Assembly: GCF_904846625.1 (NCBI RefSeq)
Contig: NZ_CAJHBL010000001.1
Coordinates: 558,001-622,000 of the forward strand
DNA length: 64,000 nucleotides
Source of the DNA: Psychrobacter sp. JCM 18900
GTDB lineage: Bacteria > Pseudomonadota > Gammaproteobacteria > Pseudomonadales > Moraxellaceae
Direction: 5' to 3'
Under the pieces are notes generated by a model. That model worked only from the letters and a program-made list of their open reading frames with translations, was not told the DNA's origin and searched no databases. Both the position numbers and the translations under genes were made by a program. Shown here piece after piece: positions 57,653-64,000 of the stretch (positions within the stretch are counted from its first letter, which is position 1; each line of letters opens with the position of its first letter).

Positions 57653-59290
57653 CTACAATAAAGGACTGAACAAGCGCACAACATTATCAAACAATCGTTT
57701 TGATCCGTGACGCTGTTGCCACTCATCACTATCCAAGATTCGGCAGTTTTCTAAATAGACTTCCTGACAGTCCGCTACTTGAGCAACCATTTCTGGCGTA
57801 TAAATCGCCAAACTGACTTCCATATTTAGATAAAAGCTGCGCATATCAATATTGACGGTGCCAAATAGACAGTAGTCATCATCGATAACCACTGTTTTTG
57901 CGTGTAGCAAACCACCTCTAAACAAGGCAATCGTTACTCCAGCATCCAACAACTCTTGATAATAAGCTTGAGAGGCATGCTGTACCAGAAATGAATCAAC
58001 CTTTTCAGGAACAATAATCGTCACATCAACGCCGCGCTTAGCCGCTATCGTCAGCGCGCCCGATAAGGATTCATCAGGGACAAAATAAGGCGTGGTAATA
58101 CGAATACGCTTATTGGCACGATGAATTACGGTAACTAATGTATTGTAAATCACATGAGCCGTTAGCTGCGGTGCTGAAGGTATTAGCTGCGCTAAGACTT
58201 TGTCCACGACAGGCATCTTTGGTACGACAATCGAGGTGGCACCTATATCTGGCTGCTCATGATCATCAATCGTATCCGCCAATACCTTCACACGGCTATT
58301 TAGATCATTGATGGTCGGATGCATCACATATAACTTACGAGTATAGTTGTTAACCCGTTGATGCAGCTCAGCAAGATTGTCATTACTTTCAGCACCGATG
58401 TCGGTAACAATCACCTTAGCCATCGCTGTATTGATACTAATTGAGTGCTGGCTAGTCGTTCGTAGCGCCACATCAATCCATTGACCAACGTTTTTATTTT
58501 GCTTAAAAAACCTTGGATCAACCAAATTAAAGCTACCGATATAGCCAATATGTTCATCGATAACCACCATTTTACGATGATTGCGCAAATCAGAACGTTT
58601 AAATAATGTCTTAAACAACCCTACTGGCAATGACTGATGGACATAAACCCCTGCTTTTTCTAATTTGCGGTGCACGCTACTATTAATAAAGCTAAAGCTG
58701 CCTACACTATCAGCCAATATATGACACTCTACGCCGCGCTGAGCCGCTACAGACAGCGCCTCTATGACTTCTAGCACCTGTCCTTTCGGATAGACAATAT
58801 AAAACTCCATGAGGACAATACGCTGGGCGGCACGGATATCTTCAATCAAACGTTGAAAAATAGAAGCGGGATCCGTCAACAGCTGCATTTGATGATTGGG
58901 AAATACACCAAACCCGGTCCAGCGCGTTCCTATTTGGCTAACACCGCGGTAGTTGGCTGGTAATAAGTCCTGCCCTTTGTCAAAAATCAGATGCTCACGC
59001 CTTGCCATATCATTCATCAAGATGCTGGCTTGATCTACGCGTTCACGATAGCGCCGTCCAATCATCGGCTCACCGAGCAGAATGTAAGCCACAAAACCAA
59101 ATACTGGTAACGTGTAAAGCACCGCCACCCAAGCAATAGACACACCAATATTGCGCTGCACAGAAACCACGCGCAGTGTCATTACTATCATAAGTACAAT
59201 ATGCAGTACCAGACCCAGACCCGCTAAGTCTCCCCAGGTCCAGCTAGTAAAAGTATCTTTAATAGTAAAAGTGTTTATATAGGCCTCCAT
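57653..59290 (-). CDS. cls: Cardiolipin synthase
   Basis: Joins two phosphatidylglycerols, or an equivalent pair, into cardiolipin. The 545-residue protein has two N-terminal membrane helices and two phospholipase-D catalytic motifs: HRKMVVIDEHIGYIGSFN in the middle and HAKTVVIDDDYCLFGTVNID near the C-terminus, each H-x-K-x4-D. ATG 59290 is chosen over an adjacent TTG. The length is slightly above ClsA (486). Single gene, same strand as the Sel1 gene downstream. Confidence 0.94.
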   Translation of the reverse strand: MEAYINTFTIKDTFTSWTWGDLAGLGLVLHIVLMIVMTLRVVSVQRNIGVSIAWVAVLYTLPVFGFVAYILLGEPMIGRRYRERVDQASILMNDMARREHLIFDKGQDLLPANYRGVSQIGTRWTGFGVFPNHQMQLLTDPASIFQRLIEDIRAAQRIVLMEFYIVYPKGQVLEVIEALSVAAQRGVECHILADSVGSFSFINSSVHRKLEKAGVYVHQSLPVGLFKTLFKRSDLRNHRKMVVIDEHIGYIGSFNLVDPRFFKQNKNVGQWIDVALRTTSQHSISINTAMAKVIVTDIGAESNDNLAELHQRVNNYTRKLYVMHPTINDLNSRVKVLADTIDDHEQPDIGATSIVVPKMPVVDKVLAQLIPSAPQLTAHVIYNTLVTVIHRANKRIRITTPYFVPDESLSGALTIAAKRGVDVTIIVPEKVDSFLVQHASQAYYQELLDAGVTIALFRGGLLHAKTVVIDDDYCLFGTVNIDMRSFYLNMEVSLAIYTPEMVAQVADCQEVYLENCRILDSDEWQQRHGSKRLFDNVVRLFSPLL

Positions 59291-59465
59291 CAACCGTGTT
59301 CAACGAATAAAGCATCCATAGTATAGTAGCTTTTCACCTCTAAACAACAAATAATGATAATAAGTGTATTTTTAGAAATGCTATATAATACATGGCTTTG
59401 AGTGCTATTTTTGATAGATTACAAGTCCGATTTATAATTATTTTCTAAAAACATTAAAATAATAT

Positions 59466-59493
59466 TTGACACCCAACAGTAAATCTATATAAT
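59466..59493 (+). promoter_or_regulatory. Sigma-70 promoter of the tRNA-Val/tRNA-Asp unit
   Basis: Consensus TTGACA (59466-59471), a 16-bp spacer, and consensus TATAAT (59488-59493), about 80 bp before tRNA-Val. Confidence 0.85.
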
Positions 59494-59573
59494 ACACACC
59501 CACAGCAACGGAGCTTAGTGACAAACTAAAGAGCTCAGTTGATGTTGAATAAATTGCCTAGCAATTGTTCGAA

Positions 59574-59649
59574 GGGTGATTAGCTCAGTTGGTAGAGCGT
59601 CTGCCTTACACGCAGAATGTCGGCGGTTCGAATCCGTCATCACCCACCA
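59574..59649 (+). tRNA. tRNA-Val (anticodon UAC)
   Basis: A 76-nt cloverleaf. The acceptor GGGTGAT pairs with ATCACCC, with a normal D-arm (AGCTCAGTTGGTAGAGC). The anticodon stem TCTGC/GCAGA carries loop CTTACAC with anticodon TAC, and the T-loop is GGTTCGAATCC. CCA is encoded. Confidence 0.97.
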
Positions 59650-59686
59650 CTTCTTAGCAAGTGGCTAAACAAGCTAAGAGACCTAA

Positions 59687-59763
59687 GCAGCGGTAGTTCA
59701 GTTGGTTAGAATACCGGCCTGTCACGCCGGGGGTCGCGGGTTCGAGTCCCGTCCGCTGCGCCA
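59687..59763 (+). tRNA. tRNA-Asp (anticodon GUC)
   Basis: A 77-nt cloverleaf. The acceptor GCAGCGG pairs with CCGCTGC, with discriminator G as expected for tRNA-Asp. The anticodon loop within CCGGCCTGTCACGCCGG has anticodon GTC, and CCA is encoded. It lies 37 bp after tRNA-Val, probably in the same transcript. Confidence 0.97.
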
Positions 59764-59805
59764 TATTTAAAACGAATTTAAACCTTTGGGTTTAAGCAAG
59801 TTTCG

Positions 59806-59836
59806 CCTCAAGCATTAGATTGTTTGAGGTTTTTTT
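59806..59836 (+). terminator. Terminator of the tRNA-Val/tRNA-Asp unit
   Basis: The stem CCTCAAGCA / TGTTTGAGG is followed by seven T. It lies about 40 bp past tRNA-Asp. Confidence 0.85.
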
Positions 59837-59876
59837 GTGTCTGTATATTCTGCTTGGACATTGTTTATGACGATAA

Positions 59877-60020
59877 ATACTATTAGATAAAATAAGCAAC
59901 GAAATTGTAAAAGATGTTGATAAAAAAAGAACTGAATCAGTTGTAATTGAACTGAAAGAAATAGTCGCCAAATCTAATCAGCAACTAACAAAAGAGCTCT
60001 ACCAAAAACTGCTCACTTAA
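59877..60020 (+). pseudogene. Possible 3' gene remnant in the tRNA-Asp island
   Basis: A 47-codon open stretch with no ATG, GTG or TTG at its head reads LDKISNEIVKDVDKKRTESV, then VIELKEIVAKSNQQLTKELY, ending QKLLT-stop. The regular charged/hydrophobic spacing looks like a real helical protein tail. I do not recognise the protein. It may be the leftover of a gene truncated next to the tRNA. The remaining bases of 59837-60117 show nothing further. Confidence 0.35.
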
Positions 60021-60117
60021 CTAGAGTAGCCCAACAATTATATGTTAAAAAATTAATATGTTTGAAAGCCACCTTACTGCTGATCTTAATGATCAATATA
60101 TAAATTTCACGAGAAAT

Positions 60118-60624
60118 CTACTTTTTATATAGGCTGTGCATTGAGTTGTATAAAGATTCTACTAAATGAAAAATAGCATCTATATCATTCAGATATTTCC
60201 CTTTTTCATGTTGGAAAATATACCTACTTTCTACAAAAACTGATGCATAATCCAATAAATCTTTTTCTAGATTCCTACCTGTATCACTCTTATAGCTATC
60301 AATAAGATATCTAAATAATTCTGAATCTTTGGTGGAATAACCGTCAAATAATCTGTCTAGATTATGGCCATAATTGTTGGGATTTACTATTTTTCTATCC
60401 TCTAACTTACCTTGATTTTCCACAACTTCCACGTCAAAAGCTTTAAAAAAAAGCTCGGCTGAAATTCCTAATAAGGTCAAAAGCGGATAAATAGTATCGA
60501 CACTATCAGGTTCTAAATCTTGATAGATTTTTGATGCAGTACGGAAATATTTATCTCCATGAAACAGGATTTCAGCATCATAATAAGCATATCTTATCTT
60601 TATTCTTTCTTCGAGATTTTCCAT
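60118..60624 (-). CDS. HEPN-like protein of unknown function
   Basis: A 168-residue, visibly AT-rich gene with a fair ribosome site (AGGG 8 nt before the ATG). The protein is all-helical in character. It has an ELFFKAF helix (about 57-63), GHNLDRLFDGYS (about 86-97) and, near the end, ESRYIFQHEKGKYL with Arg134 and His139 spaced as R-x4-H. That order and motif fit HEPN domains, whose R-x4-6-H forms an RNase active site in several toxins and defence proteins. The family call is inference from pattern. A short open frame lies 9 bp upstream in the same direction. Confidence 0.6.
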   Translation of the reverse strand: MENLEERIKIRYAYYDAEILFHGDKYFRTASKIYQDLEPDSVDTIYPLLTLLGISAELFFKAFDVEVVENQGKLEDRKIVNPNNYGHNLDRLFDGYSTKDSELFRYLIDSYKSDTGRNLEKDLLDYASVFVESRYIFQHEKGKYLNDIDAIFHLVESLYNSMHSLYKK

Positions 60625-60633
60625 ATCTTTACC

Positions 60634-60864
60634 CTAGAATATATTTGTTAAAAAGTATTCAGATATCATGTCAAAGCGATTTTGCTGATCTGTTTTGTCT
60701 AGCTCAATCGCTTTTAGTACCTCACCTCGTGCTTTGCATATCAAGACTAAGCGCCAAATTTCTAAAGCCAACTCGCGCTCATCAATACTCTCATCGTCGT
60801 CTTTTTCTGCAAACTCTTTATCACTTACTTTATCGACTAGAAGAAATGCTTTTAAACCCTTCAA
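60634..60864 (-). pseudogene. Short open frame, probably the C-terminal remnant of a lost gene
   Basis: The frame opens directly after a TGA, begins only with TTG (60864), and gives 76 residues with an acidic centre (KEFAEKDDDESIDERELALE) and helical end (VLICKARGEVLKAIEL ... MISEYFLTNIF). The residue pattern looks protein-like, but there is no proper start or ribosome site. I do not recognise it. It could be the partner of the HEPN-like gene, or the tail of a gene cut off by recombination next to modB. Confidence 0.35.
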
Positions 60865-60918
60865 TCACGATAGCTACTGTGCTACCTAACACTTAACTCG
60901 CATATAAATATTTCAGTG

Positions 60919-61620
60919 CTATGGACGCTGGCTTATTCGGCTCACACTAGCGATTAACGCTACCATCACTACACCCATGATAATTAAAATACTAGACATC
61001 ATATGCGCCGCCTCATAGTTGAGCGCTTCTACCTGCTCATATATAGCAATCGATACCACCTTAGTTTCGCCTGAGATGCTGCCGCCTATCATCAGTACAA
61101 CCCCAAACTCTCCAATGGTATGAGCAAAGCTTACCAAACTACCCAAAATAATACCCACGCGCGCTTGCGGTAAAGCCACTTTCATAAAACGTCTCATACG
61201 ACTTGGTTCTAGAAGATGAGCGACTTCTGTGACACTTTGTGGAATACGCAGAAACTGTGCATAGACAGGCTGTATATAAAAAGGTAACGAGTAAATAATA
61301 GAACCAATGACCAGACCTTCAAAGGTAAAAATTAGCGGGCTAATATTATGTTCACTCAACCATTTACCGATACCCACACTAGGACTGAGCAATAACAGTA
61401 GATAAAAACCAATCACGGTAGGTGGTAGCACCAGAGGCATCGCAATGATGCCCATGAGCAGTACCTTAAGACGTCCTATTGCTTTTATACGGCTCGGCTT
61501 AGCCAACCAGTAAGCGATAGGCGTTGCAAATAGCAATAGACATAAGGTAGTCACGAAAGCGAGCTTGATGCTCACCCAAAATGGACTGAGCATATCTGAC
61601 ATAAGAGACTGGTCGATCAT
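60919..61620 (-). CDS. modB: Molybdate ABC importer, permease subunit
   Basis: A 233-residue inner-membrane permease with about six helices. Family features are PLVLPPTVIGFYLLLLLSP and the ABC-contact EAA-like loop EVAHLLEPSRMRRFMKVALPQARVGI, followed by SFAHTIGEFGVVLMIGG. It follows modA by 46 bp. The expected ATPase gene modC is not present downstream; an AT-rich island and tRNAs follow instead. Confidence 0.93.
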   Translation of the reverse strand: MIDQSLMSDMLSPFWVSIKLAFVTTLCLLLFATPIAYWLAKPSRIKAIGRLKVLLMGIIAMPLVLPPTVIGFYLLLLLSPSVGIGKWLSEHNISPLIFTFEGLVIGSIIYSLPFYIQPVYAQFLRIPQSVTEVAHLLEPSRMRRFMKVALPQARVGIILGSLVSFAHTIGEFGVVLMIGGSISGETKVVSIAIYEQVEALNYEAAHMMSSILIIMGVVMVALIASVSRISQRP

Positions 61621-61666
61621 ATAATGTCACTGCTCGTTCTATGATGAGAGGGATTAGTCTAACGTA

Positions 61667-62539
61667 TTACTGGACGGCCAGATAGCCTGCTTGCAAGAAG
61701 TGCTGCTGCCCTGCTTTTGAGCGCAGGTAGTCGGTGAAGTCTGCTGCTGGGGCGGTGTTATTAACGATTATCCCATCTTGTAAGATAGCTGGATAAGACG
61801 CTGGCAATAAGGTAATAAACTGCTCAGGCTTGGCTTTAATCGCAACAAGCTGAGACTGTGCTACAAAACCATAGTCTACACTACCCGTATGCGCATATTG
61901 AAATGCCTGACCGATATTCTCTGACTGTATTAAGCTTTTTTGAGCATTTAACTTATCATACATATTTTGTGATTGCAGATAGGTTTTTGCAGACGTACCA
62001 TAGGGAGCAAGGTCAGGGTTAGCAATAGCTACCTTGGTGTCCTGAGTAAAGTCAGCACTGGTAAACACATCACCTAGCGATGTTGGCGTGAAATCGTTTA
62101 AAGGTTTGGTGACACTATAGAGTGCTAACTGACCTCTGGTATACGTAAAAGGCTTGGTTAGCTTATGCTCTTTACTAGTAACACCAGCTGAATTTTCATC
62201 AGCCAATTTAGCAGGAAAATCTTGATTGGCAGACAAGAATATATCATACGGTGCCCCTGCTTTGATTTGCGCATATAACTTACCAGAAGAGGCATAAGTA
62301 ACTTCAATATCTGAGATACCTGAAATATTTTGGACAGATGAGCTGTTATCAGCCTGATAGCTATCAATGATATGAGGTAGTACATCAGACAAGTTAGCAG
62401 CCGCAGCGATACGCAAAGTCTGGGCTGGTTCAACTTTGTTTGAAGCAAGCGCTATATTGGCGTCTTCGTCTTGCGTACAAGCATTTAGTGACAATAGCAG
62501 ACAAGCAGAAACACAGACAGTAACTAATGACTTAACCAT
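61667..62539 (-). CDS. modA: Molybdate ABC importer, periplasmic binding lipoprotein
   Basis: A 290-residue binding protein. The signal ends in LLSLNAC, a lipobox-like site, so it is probably lipid-anchored. The oxyanion-binding start is LRIAAAANLSDVLPHI (usually AAASL), then YASSGKLYAQIKAGAPYDIFLSANQ, IANPDLAPYG, and GSVDYGFVAQSQ. These are standard ModA segments. The gene overlaps the moaE stop by 8 bp, coupling molybdate uptake to cofactor synthesis. Confidence 0.93.
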   Translation of the reverse strand: MVKSLVTVCVSACLLLSLNACTQDEDANIALASNKVEPAQTLRIAAAANLSDVLPHIIDSYQADNSSSVQNISGISDIEVTYASSGKLYAQIKAGAPYDIFLSANQDFPAKLADENSAGVTSKEHKLTKPFTYTRGQLALYSVTKPLNDFTPTSLGDVFTSADFTQDTKVAIANPDLAPYGTSAKTYLQSQNMYDKLNAQKSLIQSENIGQAFQYAHTGSVDYGFVAQSQLVAIKAKPEQFITLLPASYPAILQDGIIVNNTAPAADFTDYLRSKAGQQHFLQAGYLAVQ

Positions 62540-63023
62540 TATTGCTGAGCCATTTAGACGAGTCGTCTTCGTAGTACTCTTGCTTCCACACAGGAATGTC
62601 CGCTTTGATAGTATCTAATATCCAGCGACACGCATCGAATGCTGGATAACGGTGCGCTGACACTACCCCAACCCACACAGCCACATCGCCAATCTCTAAC
62701 GCACCGATACGATGTATCGCAATAGCATGCGTAATTTCAAAACGCTTTTTGGCTTCTTCTATAATGGCGCGGCCTTGATTGATGGCCAAATCCTCATAAC
62801 CATAATAGGTAAGACGATCAACGCTCGTGGCGTTATTATGATTGCGCACTCGCCCTTCAAAACAAACAAACGCACCGCAGCTGTCATTATCTAACGTACT
62901 TTTTAGCCTATCTTCGTCTATAGCAATATCTAGTAGCGCAAAACCATCACGCTCAGCGATAAGGTAAGCGTCGTCAGCACTACGTTTGATAGTCATGGAA
63001 TGATCGTGAACGTTGTCGGTCAT
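62532..63023 (-). CDS. moaE: Molybdopterin synthase catalytic subunit MoaE
   Basis: With thiocarboxylated MoaD, converts cyclic pyranopterin monophosphate to molybdopterin. The 163-residue sequence has GAFVCFEGRVRNHNN, LTYYGYEDLA, HRIGALEIGDVAVWVGV, SAHRYPAFDACRWILDTIK and the active-site PVWKQEYYED. It ends with Trp near the C-terminus. The first 25 residues extend beyond E. coli MoaE (150). A GAGAAG ribosome site precedes the ATG. Confidence 0.95.
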   Translation of the reverse strand: MTDNVHDHSMTIKRSADDAYLIAERDGFALLDIAIDEDRLKSTLDNDSCGAFVCFEGRVRNHNNATSVDRLTYYGYEDLAINQGRAIIEEAKKRFEITHAIAIHRIGALEIGDVAVWVGVVSAHRYPAFDACRWILDTIKADIPVWKQEYYEDDSSKWLSNNG

Positions 63024-63100
63024 TTTTCTTCTCTATTTATTATTTTTTCTTTGTAACTACTGAATAGCCACTGACAATATGGACACTAATAAACGCTTGT

Positions 63101-63382
63101 CTAACCACCAGCGACTGGCGTGATGAAAACCACGCTATCACCATCGTTTATCTGGTCAGTCCATTTAGCAAAGTAGTCATTTACTGCAACACGTAGCTCC
63201 GATTGCGGACGGCTAAAGCGATGCCTTTGACTAAGCTGTTCGTATAGTTCAGTCAATGACGTATCCTGCTGTACGCTTACTGTCTCTTGCTGACAATTGG
63301 CCTCGTCAGCCAAACTGGCAAAATACATGACATTAATATTCATCGTTGATTCGATATTAGTTGTCATATCGATAGCATTCAT
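63101..63382 (-). CDS. moaD: Molybdopterin synthase sulfur carrier subunit MoaD
   Basis: A ubiquitin-like sulfur carrier activated at its C-terminal Gly-Gly. ATG 63382 has a strong GGAG site and gives 93 residues; ATG 63343 would give the usual 81-residue core (MNINVMYFASLADEANC) but lacks a ribosome site. The core ends GDSVVFITPVAGG with the required GG. It lies between moaC and moaE. Confidence 0.92.
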   Translation of the reverse strand: MNAIDMTTNIESTMNINVMYFASLADEANCQQETVSVQQDTSLTELYEQLSQRHRFSRPQSELRVAVNDYFAKWTDQINDGDSVVFITPVAGG

Positions 63383-63471
63383 AACCCTCTCCATCTTATG
63401 CAAGCTTCCTTGCTTGGCATGTAGCATATCTTTATTAATTGATTAACGACGCACTCTGCAATGTTGTCATT

Positions 63472-63978
63472 TTAAGCATGACTATAGTCTGACTTACCAC
63501 CTGTCTTTTTAACCAAATGAATATTATCTATAACGATGTCATGCGATAGCGCTTTAGTCATATCATAGATAGTCAAACAGGCAACGCTGACCGCTGTTAG
63601 CGCTTCCATCTCAACCCCTGTCTTATGCGTGACCTTGACTACAGCACTAACCGTGATACTGTTGAGCGCGTCGTTGTACTCAAAGCTCAAACCTATCTTG
63701 TCTAGCGGTAGTGGATGACAAAGCGGTATCAGATCATGAGTACGTTTGGCCGCCATGATACCAGCGATATGAGCCGTTTGTGTGATGCTGCCTTTTTTGG
63801 TCATCCCATCAGCCGCTTTAATCTGCGCATAAATCTCACTGGGAAAGCGTACTTGTCCAGTGGCATTGGCTTCTCGCGTCGTTGCTGTCTTACCACTGAC
63901 ATCGACCATGGTAATATCACCATCACTATCTAAGTGAGATAAAGTAGATTGTTGATTTATCTGTACGCTGTCACTCAT
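63472..63978 (-). CDS. moaC: Cyclic pyranopterin monophosphate synthase MoaC
   Basis: Completes cyclic pyranopterin monophosphate formation after the radical-SAM enzyme MoaA. The 168-residue protein has MVDVSGKTATTREA, KGSITQTAHIAGIMAAKRT, LIPLCHPLPL, KVTHKTGVEMEALTAVSVACLTIYDM and KTGGKSDY. The length is normal (E. coli 161). It is the first moa gene of the minus-strand run; moaA is not in the window. An AAGG ribosome site precedes the ATG. Confidence 0.96.
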   Translation of the reverse strand: MSDSVQINQQSTLSHLDSDGDITMVDVSGKTATTREANATGQVRFPSEIYAQIKAADGMTKKGSITQTAHIAGIMAAKRTHDLIPLCHPLPLDKIGLSFEYNDALNSITVSAVVKVTHKTGVEMEALTAVSVACLTIYDMTKALSHDIVIDNIHLVKKTGGKSDYSHA

Positions 63979-64000
63979 TTATATAACCTTTCTTATGTGA

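Noticed and set aside
59349..59365. Fur-box-like sequence ATAATGATAATAAG upstream of cls
   Set aside because: Only one half matches well and cls has no expected link to iron; likely chance in AT-rich sequence.
60531..60896. 121-codon plus-strand frame in the island
   Set aside because: Antisense to the start of the HEPN-like gene and the upstream fragment; Tyr/His/Leu-rich shadow with no motif.

Overview
The window is chromosomal DNA of a gammaproteobacterium in the Moraxellaceae, most likely Psychrobacter. I infer this from gene content, protein character and gene order, not from a database search. The pointers are the lptD-surA block beside murU-amgK, a MDGNNR-type UppS, Asn/Asp/Ser-rich low-complexity insertions in many proteins, and moderate GC with AT-rich spacers. 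No prophage, intact insertion sequence or CRISPR array is visible.

Layout. Positions 1-1801 carry the end of a cytochrome bd-type oxidase operon (cydA end, cydB, and a 38-codon small-subunit gene). Positions 1984-8884 hold murU-amgK (MurNAc recycling) divergent from lptD-surA (outer-membrane biogenesis). Then come an EEP-family membrane protein, asd, a SOUL protein, tgt and a sodium:amino-acid symporter. Positions 16104-27768, all on the minus strand, form the envelope and isoprenoid block pyrH-frr, uppS-cdsA-dxr-rseP-bamA-lpxD-fabZ-lpxA, with no skp/ompH between bamA and lpxD. rimO is divergent from ntrB-ntrC, and a tRNA-Leu follows. Positions 33300-38500 are more accessory: a ribbon-helix-helix protein, a protein-kinase gene remnant, a DJ-1/PfpI protein, a Ser/Thr kinase, a DUF815 ATPase, RNase Z and a small membrane protein. 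Next are a GST, two tandem RarD-like transporters, gyrA, a tiny Cys-rich secreted protein and a lipoprotein lipase/esterase. Positions 47454-53406 contain two miniature mobile-like elements, cmoM and a ferric-iron ABC importer (fbpABC). Positions 53674-59290 carry waaA-rsmE, a Sel1-repeat protein and cardiolipin synthase. After tRNA-Val and tRNA-Asp lies a small AT-rich island with a HEPN-like protein and two gene fragments. The end of the window is a moaC-moaD-moaE-modA-modB run without modC.

Working together. Much of the window serves the envelope: lipid A (lpxA, lpxD, fabZ, waaA), lipopolysaccharide export (lptD), outer-membrane protein assembly (bamA, surA, rseP), phospholipid (cdsA, cls), undecaprenyl phosphate (dxr, uppS), and peptidoglycan precursors and recycling (asd, murU, amgK). 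A second theme is metal and cofactor supply (fbpABC, modAB, moaCDE).

Most notable non-genic observations: a dispersed repeat family of about 108 bp with TATAGT..ACTATA ends (two clear copies, one diverged); a 164-bp MITE whose CTAG target duplication supplies the stop codon of the neighbouring gene; an inverted-repeat element with four internal repeats between fbpA and fbpB; twin hairpins before the two RarD-like genes; a pseudoknot-like arrangement and a perfect 16-bp palindrome downstream of the EEP gene; a kinase-gene remnant next to tRNA-Leu; and the HEPN-containing island that sits where modC would be expected.
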